Of a DNA stretch of 64,000 bases, positions 34,801-49,800 are shown piece by piece; the stretch's first letter is position 1; every line of letters starts with the position of its first letter. Under the pieces are notes generated by a model. That model ran no database searches. It saw only the letters and a program-made list of their open reading frames with translations, and had not been told where the DNA came from. The position numbers and the translations under genes are program-made. The DNA comes from Tachypleus tridentatus (Eukaryota; Arthropoda; Merostomata; Xiphosura; Limulidae): positions 4,216,001 to 4,280,000 of the forward strand of contig NC_134830.1 of NCBI RefSeq assembly GCF_004210375.1. Reading direction: 5' to 3'.

Positions 34801-37800
34801 GTTGAAAGTTATAAAAACAGTGTCACTGTACAGCTGCTACACAACCCATTATTTATTTTATAAAGAACAGTTGAAAGTTATAAAAACAGTGTCACTGTAC
34901 AGCTGCTACACAACCCATTATTTATTTTATAAAGAACAGTTGAAAGTTATAAAACAGTGTCACTGTACAGCTGCTACACAACATATTATTTATTTTATAA
35001 AGAACAGTTGAAAGTTATAAAAACAGTGTCACTGTACAGCTGCTACACAACCCATTATTTATTTTATAAAGAACAGTTGAAAGTTATAAAAACAGTGTCA
35101 CTGTACAGCTGCTACACAACCATTATTTATTTTATAAAGAACAGTTGAAAGTTATAAAACAGTGTCACTGTACAGCTGCTACACAACCCATTATTTATTT
35201 TATAAAGAACAGTTGAAAGTTATAAAACAGTGTCACTGTACAGCTGCTACACAACCATTATTTATTTTATAAAGAACAGTTGAAAGTTATAAAACAGTGT
35301 CACTGTACAGCTGCTACACAACATATTATTTATTTTATAAAGAACAGTTGAAAGTTATAAAAACAGTGTCACTGTACAGCTGCTACACAACCCATTATTT
35401 ATTTTATAAAGAACAGTTGAAAGTTATAAAAACAGTGTCACTGTACAGCTGCTACACAACCATTATTTATTTTATAAAGAACAGTTGAAAGTTATAAAAC
35501 AGTGTCACTGTACAGCTGCTACACAACCCATTATTTATTTTATAAAGAACAGTTGAAAGTTATAAAAACAGTGTCACTGTACAGCTGCTACACAACCCAT
35601 TATTTATTTTATAAAGAACAGTTGAAAGTTATAAAACAGTGTCACTGTACAGCTGCTACACAACCCATTATTTATTTTATAAAGAACAGTTGAAAGTTAT
35701 AAAAACAGTGTCACTGTACAGCTGCTACACAACCCATTATTTATTTTATAAAGAACAGTTGAAAGTTATAAAACAGTGTCACTGTACAGCTGCTACACAA
35801 CCCATTATTTATTTTATAAAGAACAGTTGAAAGTTATAAAACAGTGTCACTGTACAGCTGCTACACAACCCATTATTTATTTTATAAAGAACAGTTGAAA
35901 GTTATAAAAACAGTGTCACTGTACAGCTGCTACACAACCCATTATTTATTTTATAAAGAACAGTTGAAAGTTATAAAAACAGTGTCACTGTACAGCTGCT
36001 ACACAACCCATTATTTATTTTATAAAGAACAGTTGAAAGTTATAAAAACAGTGTCACTGTACAGCTGCTACACAACCCATTATTTATTTTATAAAGAACA
36101 GTTGAAAGTTATAAAACAGTGTCACTGTACAGCTGCTACACAACCCATTATTTATTTTATAAAGAACAGTTGAAAGTTATAAAACAGTGTCACTGTACAG
36201 CTGCTACACAACATATTATTTATTTTATAAAGAACAGTTGAAAGTTATAAAACAGTGTCACTGTACAGCTGCTACACAACCCATTATTTATTTTATAAAG
36301 AACAGTTGAAAGTTATAAAAACAGTGTCACTGTACAGCTGCTACACAACCCATTATTTATTTTATAAAGAACAGTTGAAAGTTATAAAAACAGTGTCACT
36401 GTACAGCTGCTACACAACCCATTATTTATTTTATAAAGAACAGTTGAAAGTTATAAAAACAGTGTCACTGTACAGCTGCTACACAACCCATTATTTATTT
36501 TATAAAGAACAGTTGAAAGTTATAAAACAGTGTCACTGTACAGCTGCTACACAACATTATTTATTTTATAAAGAACAGTTGAAAGTTATAAAACAGTGTC
36601 ACTGTACAGCTGCTACACAACCCATTATTTATTTTATAAAGAACAGTTGAAAGTTATAAAAACAGTGTCACTGTACAGCTGCTACACAACCCATTATTTA
36701 TTTTATAAAGAACAGTTGAAAGTTATAAAACAGTGTCACTGTACAGCTGCTACACAACCCATTATTTATTTTATAAAGAACAGTTGAAAGTTATAAAAAC
36801 AGTGTCACTGTACAGCTGCTACACAACCCATTATTTATTTTATAAAGAACAGTTGAAAGTTATAAAAAAAACAGTGTCACTGTACAGCTGCTACACAACC
36901 CATTATTTATTTTATAAAGAACAGTTGAAAGTTATAAAAACAGTGTCACTGTACAGCTGCTACACAACCCATTATTTATTTTATAAAGAACAGTTGAAAG
37001 TTATAAAAACAGTGTCACTGTACAGCTGCTACACAACATATTATTTATTTTATAAAGAACAGTTGAAAGTTATAAAAACAGTGTCACTGTACAGCTGCTA
37101 CACAACCCATTATTTATTTTATAAAGAACAGTTGAAAGTTATAAAACAGTGTCACTGTACAGCTGCTACACAACCCATTATTTATTTTATAAAGAACAGT
37201 TGAAAGTTATAAAAACAGTGTCACTGTACAGCTGCTACACAACCCATTATTTATTTTATAAAGAACAGTTGAAAGTTATAAAAACAGTGTCACTGTACAG
37301 CTGCTACACAACCCATTATTTATTTTATAAAGAACAGTTGAAAGTTATAAAACAGTGTCACTGTACAGCTGCTACACAACCCATTATTTATTTTATAAAG
37401 AACAGTTGAAAGTTATAAAAACAGTGTCACTGTACAGCTGCTACACAACATATTATTTATTTTATAAAGAACAGTTGAAAGTTATAAAACAGTGTCACTG
37501 TACAGCTGCTACACAACATATTATTTATTTTATAAAGAACAGTTGAAAGTTATAAAACAGTGTCACTGTACAGCTGCTGCTCACTGTACAACACCATTAT
37601 TTATTTTATAAAGAACAGTTGAAAGTTATAAAACAGTGTCACTGTACAGCTGCTACACAACCCATTATTTATTTTATAAAGAACAGTTGAAAGTTATAAA
37701 AACAGTGTCACTGTACAGCTGCTACACAACCCATTATTTATTTTATTTAGTTTTATCAAAGCTACAACAGTTGAAAGTTATAAAAACAGTGTCACTGTAC

Positions 37801-40800
37801 AGCTGCTACACAACCCATTATTTATTTTATAAAGAACAGTTGAAAGTTATAAAAACAGTGTCACTGTACAGCTGCTACACAACCCATTATTTATTTTATA
37901 AAGAACAGTTGAAAGTTATAAAACAGTGTCACTGTACAGCTGCTACACAACCCATTATTTATTTTATAAAGAACAGTTGAAAGTTATAAAACAGTGTCAC
38001 TGTACAGCTGCTACACAACCCATTATTTATTTTATAAAGAACAGTTGAAAGTTATAAAACAGTGTCACTGTACAGCTGCTACACAACCCATTATTTATTT
38101 TATAAAGAACAGTTGAAAGTTATAAAAACAGTGTCACTGTACAGCTGCTACACAACCCATTATTTATTTTATAAAGAACAGTTGAAAGTTATAAAACAGT
38201 GTCACTGTACAGCTGCTACACAACCCATTATTTATTTTATAAAGAACAGTTGAAAGTTATAAAAACAGTGTCACTGTACAGTGTCAGCTGCTACACAACC
38301 CATTATTTATTTTATAAAGAACAGTTGAAAGTTATAAAAACAGTGTCACTGTACAGCTGCTACACAACCCATTATTTATTTTATAAAGAACAGTTGAAAG
38401 TTATAAAAACAGTGTCACTGTACAGCTGCTACACAACCCATTATTTATTTTATAAAGAACAGTTGAAAGTTATAAAAACAGTGTCACTGTACAGCTGCTA
38501 CACAACCCATTATTTATTTTATAAAGAACAGTTGAAAGTTATAAAACAGTGTCACTGTACAGCTGCTACACAACCCATTATTTATTTTATAAAGAACAGT
38601 TGAAAGTTATAAAACAGTGTCACTGTACAGCTGCTACACAACCCATTATTTATTTTATAAAGAACAGTTGAAAGTTATAAAAACAGTGTCACTGTACAGC
38701 TGCTACACAACCCATTATTTATTTTATAAAGAACAGTTGAAAGTTATAAAAACAGTGTCACTGTACAGCTGCTACACAACCCATTATTTATTTTATAAAG
38801 AACAGTTGAAAGTTATAAAACAGTGTCACTGTACAGCTGCTACACAACCCATTATTTATTTTATAAAGAACAGTTGAAAGTTATAAAACAGTGTCACTGT
38901 ACAGCTGCTACACAACCCATTATTTATTTTATAAAGAACAGTTGAAAGTTATAAAACAGTGTCACTGTACAGCTGCTACACAACCCATTATTTATTTTAT
39001 AAAGAACAGTTGAAAGTTATAAAACAGTGTCACTGTACAGCTGCTACACAACATATTATTTATTTTATAAAGAACAGTTGAAAGTTATAAAGAACAGTTG
39101 AAAGTTATAAAACAGTGTCACTGTACAGCTGCTACACAACCCATTATTTATTTTATAAAGAACAGTTGAAAGTTATAAAACAGTGTCACTGTACAGCTGC
39201 TACACAACCCATTATTTATTTTATAAAGAACAGTTGAAAGTTATAAAACAGTGTCACTGTACAGCTGCTACACAACCCATTATTTATTTTATAAAGAACA
39301 GTTGAAAGTTATAAAACAGTGTCACTGTACAGCTGCTACACAACCCATTATTTATTTTATAAAGAACAGTTGAAAGTTATAAAACAGTGTCACTGTACAG
39401 CTGCTACACAACCATTATTTATTTTATAAAGAACAGTTGAAAGTTATAAAAAAGTGTCACTGTACAGCTGCTACACAACCCATTATTTATTTTATAAAGA
39501 ACAGTTGAAAGTTATAAAACAGTGTCACTGTACAGCTGCTACACAACCCATTATTTATTTTATAAAGAACCATTATTTATTTTATAAAGAACAGTTGAAA
39601 GTTATAAAACAGTGTCACTGTACAGCTGCTACACAACCCATTATTTATTTTATAAAGAACAGTTGAAAGTTATAAAAACAGTGTCACTGTACAGCTGCTA
39701 CACAACCCATTATTTATTTTATAAAGAACAGTTGAAAGTTATAAAACAGTGTCACTGTACAGCTGCTACACAACCCATTATTTATTTTATAAAGAACAGT
39801 TGAAAGTTATAAAAACAGTGTCACTGTACATTATTTATTTTATAAAGCTGCTACACAACAACCATTATTTATTTTATAAAGAACAGTTGAAAGTTATAAA
39901 ACAGTGTCACTGTACAGCTGCTACACAACCATTATTTATTTTATAAATAACAGTTGAAAGTTATAAAAACAGTGTCACTGTACAGCTGCTACACAACATA
40001 TTATTTATTTTATAAAGAACAGTTGAAAGTTATAAAAACAGTGTCACTGTACAGCTGCTACACAACCCATTATTTATTTTATAAAGAACAGTTGAAAGTT
40101 ATAAAACAGTGTCACTGTACAGCTGCTACACAACACATTATTTATTTTATAAAGAACAGTTGAAAGTTATAAAAACAGTGTCACTGTACAGCTGCTACAC
40201 AACCCATTATTTATTTTATAAAGAACAGTTGAAAGTTATAAAACAGTGTCACTGTACAGCTGCTACACAACCCATTATTTATTTTATAAAGAACAGTTGA
40301 AAGTTATAAAACAGTGTCACTGTACAGCTGCTACACAACCCATTATTTATTTTATAAAGAACAGTTGAAAGTTATAAAAACAGTGTCACTGTACAGCTGC
40401 TACACAACCCATTATTTATTTTATAAAGAACAGTTGAAAGTTATAAAAACAGTGTCACTGTACAGCTGCTACACAACCCATTATTTATTTTATAAAGAAC
40501 AGTTGAAAGTTATAAAACAGTGTCACTGTACAGCTGCTCACATATTATTTATTTTATAAAGAACAGTTGAAAGCTAAAACAGTGTCACTGTACAGCTGCT
40601 ACACAACCCATTATTTATTTTATAAAGAACAGTTGAAAGTTATAAAAACAGTGTCACTGTACAGCTGCTACACAACATATTATTTATTTTATAAAGAACA
40701 GTTGAAAGTTATAAAACAGTGTCACTGTACAGCTGCTACACAACATATTATTTATTTTATAAAGAACAGTTGAAAGTTATAAAACAGTGTCACTGTACAG

Positions 40801-43800
40801 CTGCTACACAACCCATTATTTATTTTATAAAGAACAGTTGAAAGTTATAAAACAGTGTCACTGTACAGCTGCTACACAACATATTATTTATTTTATAAAG
40901 AACAGTTGAAAGTTATAAAAACAGTGTCACTGTACAGCTGCTACATTATTTATTTTATAAAGAACAACAGTGTCACTTATTTATTTTATAAAGAACAGTT
41001 GAAAGTTATAAAACAGTGTCACTGTACAGCTGCTACACAACCCATTATTTATTTTATAAAGAACAGTTGAAAGTTATAAAAACAGTGTCACTGTACAGCT
41101 GCTACACAACATATTATTTATTTTATAAAGAACAGTTGAAAGTTATAAAACAGTGTCACTGTACAGCTGCTACACAACCCATTATTTATTTTATAAAGAA
41201 CAGTTGAAAGTTATAAAACAGTGTCACTGTACAGCTGCTACACAACCATTATTTATTTTATAAAGAACAGTTGAAAGTTATAAAAACAGTGTCACTGTAC
41301 AGCTGCTACACAACCCATTATTTATTTTATAAAGAACAGTTGAAAGTTATAAAACAGTGTCACTGTACAGCTGCTACACAACCCATTATTTATTTTATAA
41401 AGAACAGTTGAAAGTTATAAAAACAGTGTCACTGTACAGCTGCTACACAACCCATTATTTATTTTATAAAGAACAGTTGAAAGTTATAAAACAGTGTCAC
41501 TGTACAGCTGCTACACAACCCATTATTTATTTTATAAAGAACAGTTGAAAGTTATAAAAACAGTGTCACTGTCACTGCTACACAACCCATTATTTATTTT
41601 ATAAAGAACAGTTATAAAAACAGTGCTGTAGCTGCTACACAACATATTATTTATTTTATAAAGAACAGTTGAAAGTTATAAAACAGTGTCACTGTACAGC
41701 TGCTACACAACCATTATTTATTTTATAAAGAACAGTTGAAAGTTATAAAAACAGTGTCACTGTACAGCTGCTACACAACCATTATTTATTTTATAAAGAA
41801 CAGTTGAAAGTTATAAAACAGTGTCACTGTACAGCTGCTACACAACCCATTATTTATTTTATAAAGAACAGTTGAAAGTTATAAAAACAGTGTCACTGTA
41901 CAGCTGCTACACAACCCATTATTTATTTTATAAAGAACAGTTGAAAGTTATAAAAACAGTGTCACTGTACAGCTGCTACACAACATTATTTATTTTATAA
42001 AGAACAGTTGAAAGTTATAAAAACATTCATTTATTATTTTTTATAAAGAACAGTTGAAAGTTATAAAAACAGTGTCACTGTACAGCTGCTACACAAACAT
42101 TATTTATTTTATAAAGAACAGTTGAAAGTTATAAAACAGTGTCACTGTACAGCTGCTACACAACCATTATTTATTTTATAAAGAACAGTTGAAAGTTATA
42201 AAACAGTGTCACTGTACAGCTGCTACACAACCCATTATTTATTTTATAAAGAACAGTTGAAAGTTATAAAAACAGTGTCACTGTACAGCTCACTACAGCT
42301 GCTAACCCATTATTTATTTTATAAAGAACAGTTGAAAGTTATAAAACAGTGTCACTGTACAGCTGCTACACAACCCATTATTTATTTTATAAAGAACAGT
42401 TGAAAGTTATAAAAACAGTGTCACTGTACAGCTGCTACACAACCCATTATTTATTTTATAAAGAACAGTTGAAAGTTATAAAACAGTGTCACTGTACAGC
42501 TGCTACACAACCCATTATTTATTTTATAAAGAACAGTTGAAAGTTATAAAACAGTGTCACTGTACAGCTGCTACACAACCCATTATTTATTTTATAAAGA
42601 ACAGTTGAAAGTTATAAAACAGTGTCACTGTACAGCTGCTACACAACCCATTATTTATTTTATAAAGAACAGTTGAAAGTTATAAAAACAGTGTCACTGT
42701 ACAGCTGCTACACAACCCATTATTTATTTTATAAAGAACAGTTGAAAGTTATAAAAACAGTGTCACTGTACAGCTGCTACACAACCCATTATTTATTTTA
42801 TAAAGAACAGTTGAAAGTTATAAAACAGTGTCACTGTACAGCTGCTACACAACATATTATTTATTTTATAAAGAACAGTTGAAAGTTATAAAACAGTGTC
42901 ACTGTACAGCTGCTACACAACCATTATTTATTTTATAAAGAACAGTTGAAAGTTATAAAACAGTGTCACTGTACAGCTGCTACACAACATATTATTTATT
43001 TTATAAAGAACAGTTGAAAGTTATAAAACAGTGTCACTGTACAGCTGCTACACAACCCATTATTTATTTTATAAAGAACAGTTGAAAGTTATAAAACAGT
43101 GTCACTGTACAGCTGCTACACAACCCATTATTTATTTTATAAAGAACAGTTGAAAGTTATAAAACAGTGTCACTGTACAGCTGCTACACAACCCATTATT
43201 TATTTTATAAAGAACAGTTGAAAGTTATAAAAACAGTGTCACTGTACAGCTGCTACACAACCCATTATTTATTTTATAAAGAACAGTTGAAAGTTATAAA
43301 ACAGTGTCACTGTACAGCTGCTACACAACCCATTATTTATTTTATAAAGAACAGTTGAAAGTTATAAAACAGTGTCACTGTACAGCTGCTACACAACCCA
43401 TTATTTATTTTATAAAGAACAGTTGAAAGTTATAAAACAGTGTCACTGTACAGCTGCTACACAACCCATTATTTATTTTATAAAGAACAGTTGAAAGTTA
43501 TAAAACAGTGTCACTGTACAGCTGCTACACAAACCCATTATTTATTTTATAAAGAACAGTTGAAAGTTATAAAAACAGTGTCACTGTACAGCTGTACAGC
43601 TACTACAACCCATTATTTATTTTATAAAGAACAGTTGAAAGTTATAAAAACAGTGTCACTGTACAGCTGCTACACAACCCATTATTTATTTTATAAAGAA
43701 CAGTTGAAAGTTATAAAACAGTGTCACTGTACAGCTGCTACACAACATATTATTTATTTTATAAAGAACAGTTGAAAGTTATAAAACAGTGTCACTGTAC

Positions 43801-46800
43801 AGCTGCTACACAACCCATTATTTATTTTATAAAGAACAGTTGAAAGTTATAAAAACAGTGTCACTGTACAGCTGCTACACAACCCATTATTTATTTTATA
43901 AAGAACAGTTGAAAGTTATAAAACAGTGTCACTGTACAGCTGCTACACAACCCATTATTTATTTTATAAAGAACAGTTGAAAGTTATAAAACAGTGTCAC
44001 TGTACAGCTGCTACACAACCCATTATTTATTTTATAAAGAACAGTTGAAAGTTATAAAACAGTGTCACTGTACAGCTGCTACACAACCCATTATTTATTT
44101 TATAAAGAACAGTTGAAAGTTATAAAAACAGTGTCACTGTACAGCTGCTACACAACCCATTATTTATTTTATAAAGAACAGTTGAAAGTTATAAAAACAG
44201 TGTCACTGTACAGAACAGTTGCAGTGTCACAGCTGCTAACCCATTATTTATTTTATAAAGAACAGTTGAAAGTTATAAAAACAGTGTCACTGTACAGCTG
44301 CTACACAACCCATTATTTATTTTATAAAGAACAGTTGAAAGTTATAAAAACAGTGTCACTGTACAGCTGCTACACTGTAAGCTGCTACACAACCCATTAT
44401 TTATTTTATAAAGAACAGTTGAAAGTTATAAAAACAGTGTCACTGTACAGCTGCTACACAACCCATTATTTATTTTATAAAGAACAGTTGAAAGTTATAA
44501 AACAGTGTCACTGTACAGCTGCTACACAACCCATTATTTATTTTATAAAGAACAGTTGAAAGTTATAAAACAGTGTCACTGTACAGCTGCTACACAACCC
44601 ATTATTATTTTATAAAGAACAGTTTATAAAGAACAGTTGAAAGTTATTATTTATTTTATAAAGAACAAAAGTTATAAAACAGTGTCACTGTAACAGCTGC
44701 TACACAACCCATTATTTATTTTATAAAAACAGTGTCACTGTACAGCTGCTACACAACCCATTATTTATTTTATAAAGAACAGTTGAAAGTTATAAAACAG
44801 TGTCACTGTACAGCTGCTACACAACCCATTATTTATTTTATAAAGAACAGTTGAAAGTTATAAAACAGTGTCACTGTACAGCTGCTACACAACCCATTAT
44901 TTATTTTATAAAGAACAGTTGAAAGTTATAAAACAGTGTCACTGTACAGCTGCTACACAACCCATTATTTATTTATAAAGAACATAAAGAACAGTGTCAC
45001 TGTAAAGCTACACAACCCATTATTTATTTTATAAAGAACAGTTGAAAGTTATAAAACAGTGTCACTGTACAGCTGCTACACAACCCATTATTTATTTTAT
45101 AAAGAACAGTTGAAAGTTATAAAACAGTGTCACTGTACAGCTGCTACACAACCCATTATTTATTTTATAAAGAACAGTTGAAAGTTATAAAAACAGTGTC
45201 ACTGTACAGCTGCTACACAACCCATTATTTATTTTATAAAGAACAGTTGAAAGTTATAAAAACAGTGTCACTGTACAGCTGCTACACAACCCATTATTTA
45301 TTTTATAAAGAACAGTTGAAAGTTATAAAACAGTGTCACTGTACAGCTGCTACACAACCCATTATTTATTTTATAAAGAACAGTTGAAAGTTATAAAAAC
45401 AGTGTCACTGTACAGCTGCTACACAACCCATTATTTATTTTATAAAGAACAGTTGAAAGTTATAAAAACAGTGTCACTGTACAGCTGCTACACAACCCAT
45501 TATTTATTTTATAAAGAACAGTTGAAAGTTGTCAAAGCTACACAACCCATTATTTATTTTATAAAAACAGTTGTCACTGTACAGCTGCTACACAACCCAT
45601 ATTATTTATTTTATAAAGAACAGTTGAAAGTTATAAAACAGTGTCACTGTACAGCTGCTACACAACCCATTATTTATTTTATAAAGAACAGTTGAAAGTT
45701 ATAAAAACAGTGTCACTGTACAGCTGCTACACAACATATTATTTATTTTATAAAGAACAGTTGAAAGTTATAAAACAGTGTCACTGTACAGCTGCTACAC
45801 AACCCATTATTTATTTTATAAAGAACAGTTGAAAGTTATAAAACAGTGTCACTGTACAGCTGCTACACAACATATTATTTATTTTATAAAGAACAGTTGA
45901 AAGTTATAAAAACAGTGTCACTGTACAGCTGCTACACAACATATTATTTATTTTATAAAGAACAGTTGAAAGTTATAAAACAGTGTCACTGTACAGCTGC
46001 TACACAGCTGTCACAGCTGCTACACAACCCATTATTTATTTTATAAAGAACAGTTGAAAGTTATAAAAACAGTGTCACTGTACAGCTGCTACACAACCCA
46101 TTATTTATTTTATAAAGAACAGTTGAAAGTTATAAAAACAGTGTCACTGTACAGCTGCTACACAACCATATTATTTATTTTATAAAGAACAGTTGAAAGT
46201 TATAAAAACAGTGTCACTGTACAGCTGCTACACAACCCATTATTTATTTTATAAAGAACAGTTGAAAGTTATAAAAACAGTGTCACTGTACAGCTGCTAC
46301 ACAACCCATTATTTATTTTATAAAGAACAGTTGAAAGTTATAAAAACAGTGTCACTGTACAGCTGCTACACAACCCATTATTATTTTTAAAGAACAGTTT
46401 TATAAAGAACAGTTGAAAGTTATACAAAAACAGTGTCACTGTACAGCTGCTACACAACCCATTATTTATTTTATAAAGAACAGTTGAAAGTTATAAAAAC
46501 AGTGTCACTGTACAGCTGCTACACATTATATTATTTATTTTATAAAGAACAGTTGAAAGTTATAAAAACAGTGTCACTGTACAGCTGCTACACAACATAT
46601 TATTTATTTTATAAAGAACAGTTGAAAGTTATAAAAACAGTGTCACTGTACAGCTGCTACACAACCATTATTTATTTTATAAAGAACAGTTGAAAGTTAT
46701 AAAAAAGTGTCACTGTACAGCTGCTACACAACATATTATTTATTTTATAAAGAACAGTTGAAAGTTATAAAACAGTGTCACTGTACAGCTGCTACACAAC

Positions 46801-49800
46801 CCATTATTTATTTTATAAAGAACAGTTGAAAGTTATAAAAACAGTGTCACTGTACAGCTGCTACACAACCCATTATTTATTTTATAAAGAACAGTTGAAA
46901 GTTATAAAAACAGTGTCACTGTACAGCTGCTACACAACCCATTATTTATTTTATAAAGAACAGTTGAAAGTTATAAAACAGTGTCACTGTACAGCTGCTA
47001 CACAACCCATTATTTATTTTATAAAGAACAGTTGAAAGTTATAAAAACAGTGTCACTGTACAGCTGCTACACAACCCATTATTTATTTTATAAAGAACAG
47101 TTGAAAGTTATAAAAACAGTGTCACTGTACAGCTGCTACACAACCCATTATTTATTTTATAAAGAACAGTTGAAAGTTATAAAACAGTGTCACTGTACAG
47201 CTGCTACACAACCCATTATTTATTTTATAAAGAACAGTTGAAAGTTATAAAACAGTGTCACTGTACAGCTGCTACACAACCCATTATTTATTTTATAAAG
47301 AACAGTTGAAAGTTATAAAACAGTGTCACTGTACAGCTGCTACACAACATATTATTTATTTTATAAAGAACAGTTGAAAGTTATAAAAACAATGTCACTG
47401 TACAGCTGCTACACAACATATTATTTATTTTATAAAGAACAGTTGAAAGTTATAAAAACAGTGTCACTGTACAGCTGCTACACAACATATTATTTATTTT
47501 ATAAAGAACAGTTGAAAGTTATAAAAACAGTGTCACTGTACAGCTGCTACACAACATATTATTTAATTTATAAAGAACAGTTGAAAGTTATAAAAACAGT
47601 GTCACTGTACAGCTGCTACACAACATATTATTTAATTTATAAAGAACAGTTGAAAGTTATAAAAACAATGTCACTGTACAGCTGCTACACAACCCATTAT
47701 TTATTTTATAAAGAACAGTTGAAAGTTATAAAAACAGTGTCACTGTACAGCTGCTACACAACCCATTATTTATTTTATAAAGAACAGTTGAAAGTTATAA
47801 AAACAGTGTCACTGTACAGCTGCTACACAACCCATTATTTATTTTATAAAGAACAGTTGAAAGTTATAAAACAGTGTCACTGTACAGCTGCTACACAACA
47901 TATTATTTATTTTATAAAGAACAGTTGAAAGTTATAAAAACAGTGTCACTGTACAGCTGCTTCTCAACATATTATTTAATTTATAAAAAACAGTTGAAAG
48001 GTTTAAAAACAGTGTCACTGTGCAGCTGCTACACAACATATTATTTAATTTATAAAGAACAGTTGAAAGTTATAAAAACAATGTCACTGTACAGCTGCTA
48101 CACAACTTATTATTTAATTTATAAAGAACAGTTGAAAGTTATAAAAACAATGTCACTGTACAGCTGCTACACAACATATTATTTAATTTATAAAGAACAG
48201 TTGAAAGTTATAAAAACAATGTCACTGTACAGCTGCTACACAACCCATTATTTATTTTATAAAGAACAGTTGAAAGTTATAAAAACAGTGTCACTGTACA
48301 GCTGCTACACAACCCATTATTTATTTTATAAAGAACAGTTGAAAGTTATGAAAACAGTGTCACTGTACAGCTGCTACACAACCCATTATTTATTTTATAA
48401 AGAACAGTTGAAAGTTATAAAAACATTGTCACTGTACAGTTGCTACACAACCCATTATTTATTTTATAAAGAACAGTTAAAAGTTATAAAAACAGTATCA
48501 CTGTACAGCTGCTACACAACCCATTATTTATTTTATAAAGAACAGTTGAAAGTTATAAAAACAGTGTCACTGTACAGCTGCTACACAACCCATTATTTAT
48601 TTTATAAAGAACAGTTGAAAGTTATAAAAACAGTGTCATTGCACAGCTGCTACACAACCCATTATTTATTTTATAAAAACAGTTGAAAGTTATAAAACAG
48701 TGTCACTGTACAGCTGCTACACAACCCATTATTTATTTTATAAAGAACAGTTGAAAGTTATAAAACAGTGTCACTGTACAGCTGCTACACAACCCATTAT
48801 TTATTTTATAAAGAACAGTTGAAAGTTATAAAAACAGTGTCACTGTACAGCTGCTCGACAACATATTATTTATTTTATAAAGAACAGTTGAAAGTTATAA
48901 AAACAATGTCACTGTACAGCTGCTACACAACCCATTATTTATTTTATAAAGAACAGTTGAAAGTTATAAAAACAGTGTCACTGTACAGCTGCTACACAAC
49001 CCGTTATTTATTTTATAAAGAACAGTTGAAAGTTATAAAAACAATGTCACTGTACAGCTGCTACACAACATATTATTTATTTTATAAAGAACAGTTGAAA
49101 GTTATAAAAACAGTGTCACTGTACAGCTGATACACAACATATTATTTATTTTATAAAGAACAGTTGAAAGTTATAAAAACAGTGTCACTGTACAGCTGCT
49201 ACACAACCCATTATTTATTTTATAAAGAACAGTTGAAAGTTATAAAAACAATGTCACTGTACAGCTGCTACACAACATATTATTTATTTTATAAAGAACA
49301 GTTGAAAGTTATAAAAACAGTGTCACTGTACAGCTGCTCGACAACATATTATTTATTTTATAAAGAACAGTTGAAAGTTATATAAACAATGTCACTGTAC
49401 AGCTGCTACACAACCCATTATTTATTTTATAAAGAACAGTTGAAAGTTATAAAAACAGTGTCACTGTACAGCTGCTACACAACCCATTATTTATTTTATA
49501 AAGAACAGTTGAAAGTTATAAAAACAATGTCACTGTACAGCTGCTACACAACATATTATTTATTTTATAAAGAACAGTTGAAAGTTATAAAACAGTGTCA
49601 CTGTACAGCTGCTACACAACCCATTATTTATTTTATAAAGAACAGTTGAAAGTTATAAAAACAGTGTCACTGTACAGCTGCTACACAACCCATTATTTAT
49701 TTTATAAAGAACAGTTGAAAGTTATAAAACAATGTCACTGTACAGCTGCTACACAACATATTATTTATTTTATAAAGAACAGTTGAAAGTTATAAAAACA

